A stretch of 8,658 bases of DNA from an uncultured Coriobacteriaceae bacterium (lineage in GTDB: Bacteria; Actinomycetota; Coriobacteriia; Coriobacteriales; QAMH01): positions 1 through 8,658 of the forward strand of contig CACZQA010000185.1 of NCBI GenBank assembly GCA_902783175.1, given 5' to 3'. A program made the position numbers and the translations under genes. Positions 5,763 through 8,658 of the stretch are shown here, one piece after another. Numbering within the stretch: the first letter of the stretch is position 1; every line of letters begins with the position of its first letter. Below the pieces are notes generated by a model, which was given only the letters and a program-made list of their open reading frames with translations, searched no databases and was not told the DNA's origin.

Positions 5763-6845
5763 ATGAAGCAGGTACGCCAGTCAGCGCCAGCGCTGCAGGG
5801 CATGATTCCCTACGATCCCAAGTACATGAAGGCAGACGTCCTCATCTCGGCCAACGAGAGCCCGCTCGACGTCCCGCCCGAGGTCAAGGACGCGGTCCTC
5901 GCGCGCATCGGGAAGCTTGCGTTCAACCGCTACCCCGATCCGCTCGCCAACAGCCTGCGCAGGGCGATCGCGAAGCACTGGGGCGTGCAGGTGCAAAACG
6001 TGCTGTGCGGCAACGGCGGCGACGAGCTGCTCTACGACATCATGGTCGCCTGGGGCGGCCCGGGCCGCAAGATGCTCAACTTCCCGCCGACCTTCTCGGT
6101 CTACGAGACGAACGCCGAGCTCACGGGCACCGAGGTCGTCAACTGCCCACGCGTCGGCGACGACTTCCACATCGACGTCGACAAGGCGGTCGAGCGCCTT
6201 TCCGCAGGCGATATCGACGTCGTCGTCCTCACGAGTCCCAACAACCCGACCGGCATGACGACCGGCGTCGACGACATCAGGCGCATCCTGGACGCGAGCG
6301 ACGCGCTCGTGCTGGTCGATGAGGCCTACGGCGAGTTTGCCGAGGGCGGCTGCCTCGAGCTGCTCTCCGAGTACGAGAACCTCATCATCTTGCACACCTT
6401 CTCCAAAGCGTACCGCTGCGCCGGGGTGCGCCTTGGCTACTACCTCGCCAACCCCACGGTCATCAACGAGTTCAAGAAGGTGCGCCAGCCGTACTCCGTC
6501 GACGCGCTCAGCCAGATCGTCGCAGAAGAGGTCATGGCACATGCGGACCTGTTCGAAGACGGCATCGAGACGACGAAGCGCGAACGTGCCCGCGTGCTCG
6601 CGGCACTGGACGCCATGGAGGGCGTGCGCGTGCACCCGAGCGAGGCCAACTTCATCCTGTTCCACGTCTCGGGGGCAACGGGGGTCTGGGAGCGCCTGCA
6701 CCAGCAGCATTCCGTGCTGGTGCGCAACGTGTCCGGCGACACGCGCCTGCCGGGCTGCCTGCGCGTCTCCATCGGCACGCCGGAAGAAAACGACGCGTTT
6801 CTGGCGGCGCTCGACGACGTGCTCAAGAACTGGGCGCTCGGCTAG
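5763..6845 (+). CDS. hisC: Histidinol-phosphate aminotransferase
   Basis: PLP-dependent fold-type I (class I/II) aminotransferase converting imidazole-acetol phosphate and glutamate to L-histidinol phosphate and 2-oxoglutarate; cytoplasmic. 360 aa, normal for HisC. Visible are ANESP (30-34), FNRYPDP (54-60), CGNGGDELL (82-90), SPNNPTG (158-164; N161 contacts PLP), VDEAYGEF (185-192; D186 pairs with the pyridine nitrogen), HTFSKAYRCAGVRLGY (211-226; K215 is the PLP lysine, R223 contacts the phosphate) and LRVSIGTPEEN (333-343; R334 binds the substrate carboxylate). GGAGG lies 4 nt before the ATG. It sits 44 bases after hisD and 46 before hisB, consistent with one transcript. All catalytic residues are present. 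Broad-specificity HisC paralogues acting on aromatic substrates exist, but the operon position makes the histidine role secure. Confidence 0.97.
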   Translation: MKQVRQSAPALQGMIPYDPKYMKADVLISANESPLDVPPEVKDAVLARIGKLAFNRYPDPLANSLRRAIAKHWGVQVQNVLCGNGGDELLYDIMVAWGGPGRKMLNFPPTFSVYETNAELTGTEVVNCPRVGDDFHIDVDKAVERLSAGDIDVVVLTSPNNPTGMTTGVDDIRRILDASDALVLVDEAYGEFAEGGCLELLSEYENLIILHTFSKAYRCAGVRLGYYLANPTVINEFKKVRQPYSVDALSQIVAEEVMAHADLFEDGIETTKRERARVLAALDAMEGVRVHPSEANFILFHVSGATGVWERLHQQHSVLVRNVSGDTRLPGCLRVSIGTPEENDAFLAALDDVLKNWALG

Positions 6846-6891
6846 GGTGCAACGCCCAAGCCAGTACGAGAAGACGAGACGGGAGGATTCC

Positions 6892-7482
6892 ATGGGCAGA
6901 ACAGCCGAGATGACGCGCACGACCAAGGAGACCGACATCTCCATCGCGCTCGACCTCGATGGAACGGGAAAGACCGATATCGACACGGGCGTGCCGTTTT
7001 TCGACCACATGCTCGACGCCTTCGGCAGGCACGGCCTGTTCGACCTGACGGTGCACGCGAAAGGCGACATCGAAGTCGACGCGCACCACACGGTCGAGGA
7101 CTGTGGCATCGTGCTCGGGACCTGCTTTGCCAGGGCGCTCGGCGACATGAAGGGCATCACGCGCTACGGGTCGATCCTTCTGCCCATGGACGAGACGCTC
7201 GTCGCGGCGGCAGTCGACATCTCCGGACGTGGCCAGCTCCACTACAAGGTGGACGTGCCCGCAGGGATACTCGGCACGTTCGACACGTCGCTTTCCGAGG
7301 AGTTCTGGATCGCGTTCGCCTCCAACATGGGCGTGACGCTGCACCTCCGCTCGATCGAGGGGCGCAACGCGCACCACATCATCGAGGCACTTTTCAAGGC
7401 GGCTGCCAAGGCGCTCATGCAGGCCGTGGCACCCAACCCGCGCATCGCGGGGCAGGTGCCGTCCACGAAGGGGGTCCTGTAG
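6892..7482 (+). CDS. hisB: Imidazoleglycerol-phosphate dehydratase, monofunctional
   Basis: Manganese-dependent enzyme that dehydrates imidazole glycerol phosphate to imidazole-acetol phosphate. 196 aa, the usual length of the single-domain enzyme; there is no N-terminal HAD phosphatase domain as in the enterobacterial fusion, so histidinol-phosphate phosphatase must be encoded elsewhere. The paired metal-binding motifs of the internally duplicated fold are both present: FFDHMLD (36-42) with DAHHTVED (63-70), and MDE (99-101) with EGRNAHHIIEALFKA (156-170). The C-terminus ends in PSTKGVL, the usual family ending. GGGAGG lies 5 nt upstream of the ATG; an internal Met at residue 7 is a less likely start. 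Its TAG directly abuts the hisH ATG, which should couple their translation. Confidence 0.97.
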   Translation: MGRTAEMTRTTKETDISIALDLDGTGKTDIDTGVPFFDHMLDAFGRHGLFDLTVHAKGDIEVDAHHTVEDCGIVLGTCFARALGDMKGITRYGSILLPMDETLVAAAVDISGRGQLHYKVDVPAGILGTFDTSLSEEFWIAFASNMGVTLHLRSIEGRNAHHIIEALFKAAAKALMQAVAPNPRIAGQVPSTKGVL

Positions 7483-8166
7483 ATGGGTGCCCGCATCGCA
7501 GTCGTCGACTACCACAAGGGAAACCTCGCCTCGGTGCAGCGCGGGCTGTCGGATGCGGGCTTCAACGCGGTCATCACCGATGACGCCGCCGCCATCCGCA
7601 GCGCTGACGGCATCGTCTTGCCGGGCGTCGGCGCGTTTGCCGACGCCATGGCCACCATGAACGAGACGGGGCAGGCAGATGCCATCCGCGCGGCCGTCGC
7701 CGCCGGCGCGCCGTTTCTGGGGATCTGCCTGGGGCTGCACCTGCTGTTCGAGTGGGGCGACGAGGGCTGCCCCGCGGGCACGCGCATGGAGGGCCTCGGC
7801 ATCCTGCCCGGCCACGTCATGCGCGTCGAGTCGTTCGACCCCGCGGGCAACAAGCTGAAGGTGCCGCACGTGGGCTGGAACACGGTCGACTTCACGCAGA
7901 CCGTCCAGATTGACGGCCAGACGGCAAGCCCCGTCCCGCTGTTCGCGGGCGTGCCCGACCACAGCCACTTCTACTTCACGCATTCCTACAACGTCGTCGC
8001 CGATAGCGCGGACGACGTCATCGCCACGACCACGCATGCGCGCCCCTTCGACTCGGCAGTCGCGCACGGGCTCGTGTTCGGCGTTCAGTTTCATCCGGAG
8101 AAGTCCTCCGCGCTCGGCCTTAGGGTGCTCAGCAACTTCGGCACGATCGTCGAGAGCTTCGGCTAG
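7483..8166 (+). CDS. hisH: Imidazole glycerol phosphate synthase, glutamine amidotransferase subunit
   Basis: Class I glutaminase that hydrolyses glutamine and channels ammonia to the HisF cyclase, making imidazole glycerol phosphate and AICAR. 227 aa, slightly above the usual 200-215. The catalytic triad is C82 (in LGICLGLHLLF), H204 and E206 (in GVQFHPEKSS). Other family motifs are VVDYHKGNLASV (7-18), LPGVGAF (46-52, oxyanion-strand region), VPHVGWN (127-133) and YFTHSYNV (164-171). The ATG follows the hisB stop with no spacer, and the G-run at the end of hisB can act as its ribosome-binding site. Partner hisF is not in the window and is expected to the right of hisA. Confidence 0.97.
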   Translation: MGARIAVVDYHKGNLASVQRGLSDAGFNAVITDDAAAIRSADGIVLPGVGAFADAMATMNETGQADAIRAAVAAGAPFLGICLGLHLLFEWGDEGCPAGTRMEGLGILPGHVMRVESFDPAGNKLKVPHVGWNTVDFTQTVQIDGQTASPVPLFAGVPDHSHFYFTHSYNVVADSADDVIATTTHARPFDSAVAHGLVFGVQFHPEKSSALGLRVLSNFGTIVESFG

Positions 8167-8189
8167 CCACAAGGAGGGTTCGAAAGACC

Positions 8190-8558
8190 ATGATCAACGG
8201 TTCCTACGATGTCGTCGTCCAAGGTCCCAAGCGCTATGGGCGCGGGACGGTCTCGCTCAAGTCAGATGGCGACGCGCTTTCCATCCACTTCGACGTCGAG
8301 AACATCGGAACGTTCGATGCGACGGGCACGGATGGTGGCACGAAGGTCGCCTTCGAGGGCGATGTCGCGCTATCTGACGAGCTCGGGACGGTGCACGTCG
8401 AGGCGACGGGAGACACCTGGGGCAATTCGCTCGACGCGAAGGCGCAGACGAGCCTGGGCGAGGTCTCCATCTTCGGCACGCGCATCTCGGCGGCGACCGG
8501 GGACTTTGGCACCAATCCAGACCCGATGTACGCGGGACGCTGGTCAGACGCGTACTAG
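8190..8558 (+). CDS. Small beta-rich protein of unknown function inside the his operon
   Basis: I do not recognise a named family. 122 aa, acidic, no Cys, no signal peptide or membrane segment, so probably cytoplasmic. The pattern of alternating polar and hydrophobic residues with many Gly-Asp turns suggests an all-beta, lipocalin- or barrel-like fold made of two similar halves: GTVSLKSDGDALS (19-31) in the first and ATGDTWGNSLDAKAQTSLG (72-90) followed by VSIFGTRIS (92-100) in the second. From memory this resembles small proteins or appended domains with repeated TPMG-like turns in anaerobic Firmicutes and Actinobacteria; that is unverified. The last 20 residues look like a flexible tail. 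Start: AAGGAGG at 8171-8177, with a long 12-nt gap to the ATG. It lies 23 bases after hisH and 44 before hisA on the same strand, so co-transcription is very likely. Confidence 0.8.
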   Translation: MINGSYDVVVQGPKRYGRGTVSLKSDGDALSIHFDVENIGTFDATGTDGGTKVAFEGDVALSDELGTVHVEATGDTWGNSLDAKAQTSLGEVSIFGTRISAATGDFGTNPDPMYAGRWSDAY

Positions 8559-8602
8559 CGCGCGCCTGACAGGTCCTATCTATCACGAAGGAGGGGGCAT
8601 AC

Positions 8603-8658
8603 ATGATTCTCGTGCCCGCAATCGACATCCTCGGCGGCAAGGTGGTCCGTCTCGCAAA
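8603..8658 (+). CDS. hisA: ProFAR isomerase HisA, N-terminus only
   Basis: Beta/alpha-barrel isomerase that converts ProFAR to PRFAR, the substrate of HisH-HisF. Only 18 complete codons are present before the window ends. They read MILVPAIDILGGKVVRLA, the characteristic first strand of HisA. D8 is the expected catalytic base, and GGK(V)VRL is the family signature. HisF shares the barrel but typically starts with a different sequence (KRIIPCLDV-like), so HisA is preferred. A strong AAGGAGGGGG lies just upstream. Its position fits the conserved hisH-hisA-hisF order, with one extra gene inserted before it. Confidence 0.92.
   Translation, partial: MILVPAIDILGGKVVRLA

Noticed and set aside
5781..8172. 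Long minus-strand frames opposite hisC, hisB and hisH
   Set aside because: Same GC-driven antisense artefact; the plus-strand frames encode complete recognised enzymes.

Overview
This is high-GC DNA with strong G/C bias at third codon positions, dominated by a histidine biosynthesis operon read rightward. A short-form HisG paired with a separate HisZ regulatory subunit, a monofunctional HisB and very high GC together suggest a Coriobacteriia-type actinobacterium (Eggerthella/Slackia/Collinsella relatives). That placement is inferred from gene content and codon style only, with no alignment behind it.

Left part (1-2263, minus strand): the 5' portion of a LutA/YkgE-type (Fe-S) protein runs off the left edge, lacking only its last few codons. 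Upstream of it lies a 246-base gap holding a striking 40-base-period tandem repeat built around the perfect palindrome GTGGCAGTGCCAC. Next comes a membrane-anchored extracellular polysaccharide deacetylase (NodB fold) with an Ig-like domain between the anchor and the catalytic domain.

Middle gap (2264-2523): a divergent control region between the deacetylase and the his operon. It contains a perfect 7-bp hairpin on the deacetylase side and an AT-richer stretch on the his side, with several overlapping dyads on a promoter-like element.

Right part (2524-8658, plus strand): hisZ-hisG-hisD-hisC-hisB-hisH-unknown-hisA, tightly packed, with an ATGA overlap at hisZ/hisG and directly abutting stop and start codons at hisB/hisH; hisA is cut by the window edge. 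HisZ and HisG form the first enzyme, ATP phosphoribosyltransferase. HisA isomerises the ProFAR intermediate. HisH supplies ammonia to HisF (outside the window) to make imidazole glycerol phosphate, HisB dehydrates it, HisC transaminates, and HisD performs the final two oxidations. HisF, HisI/HisE and a histidinol-phosphate phosphatase are not in view.

Most of the window is ordinary core metabolism. The items worth a second look are a duplicated Cys/His-rich metal-binding-like tail on HisD, a small uncharacterised beta-rich protein inserted between hisH and hisA, the palindromic tandem repeat upstream of the lutA-like gene, and the overlapping dyads at the presumed his promoter.
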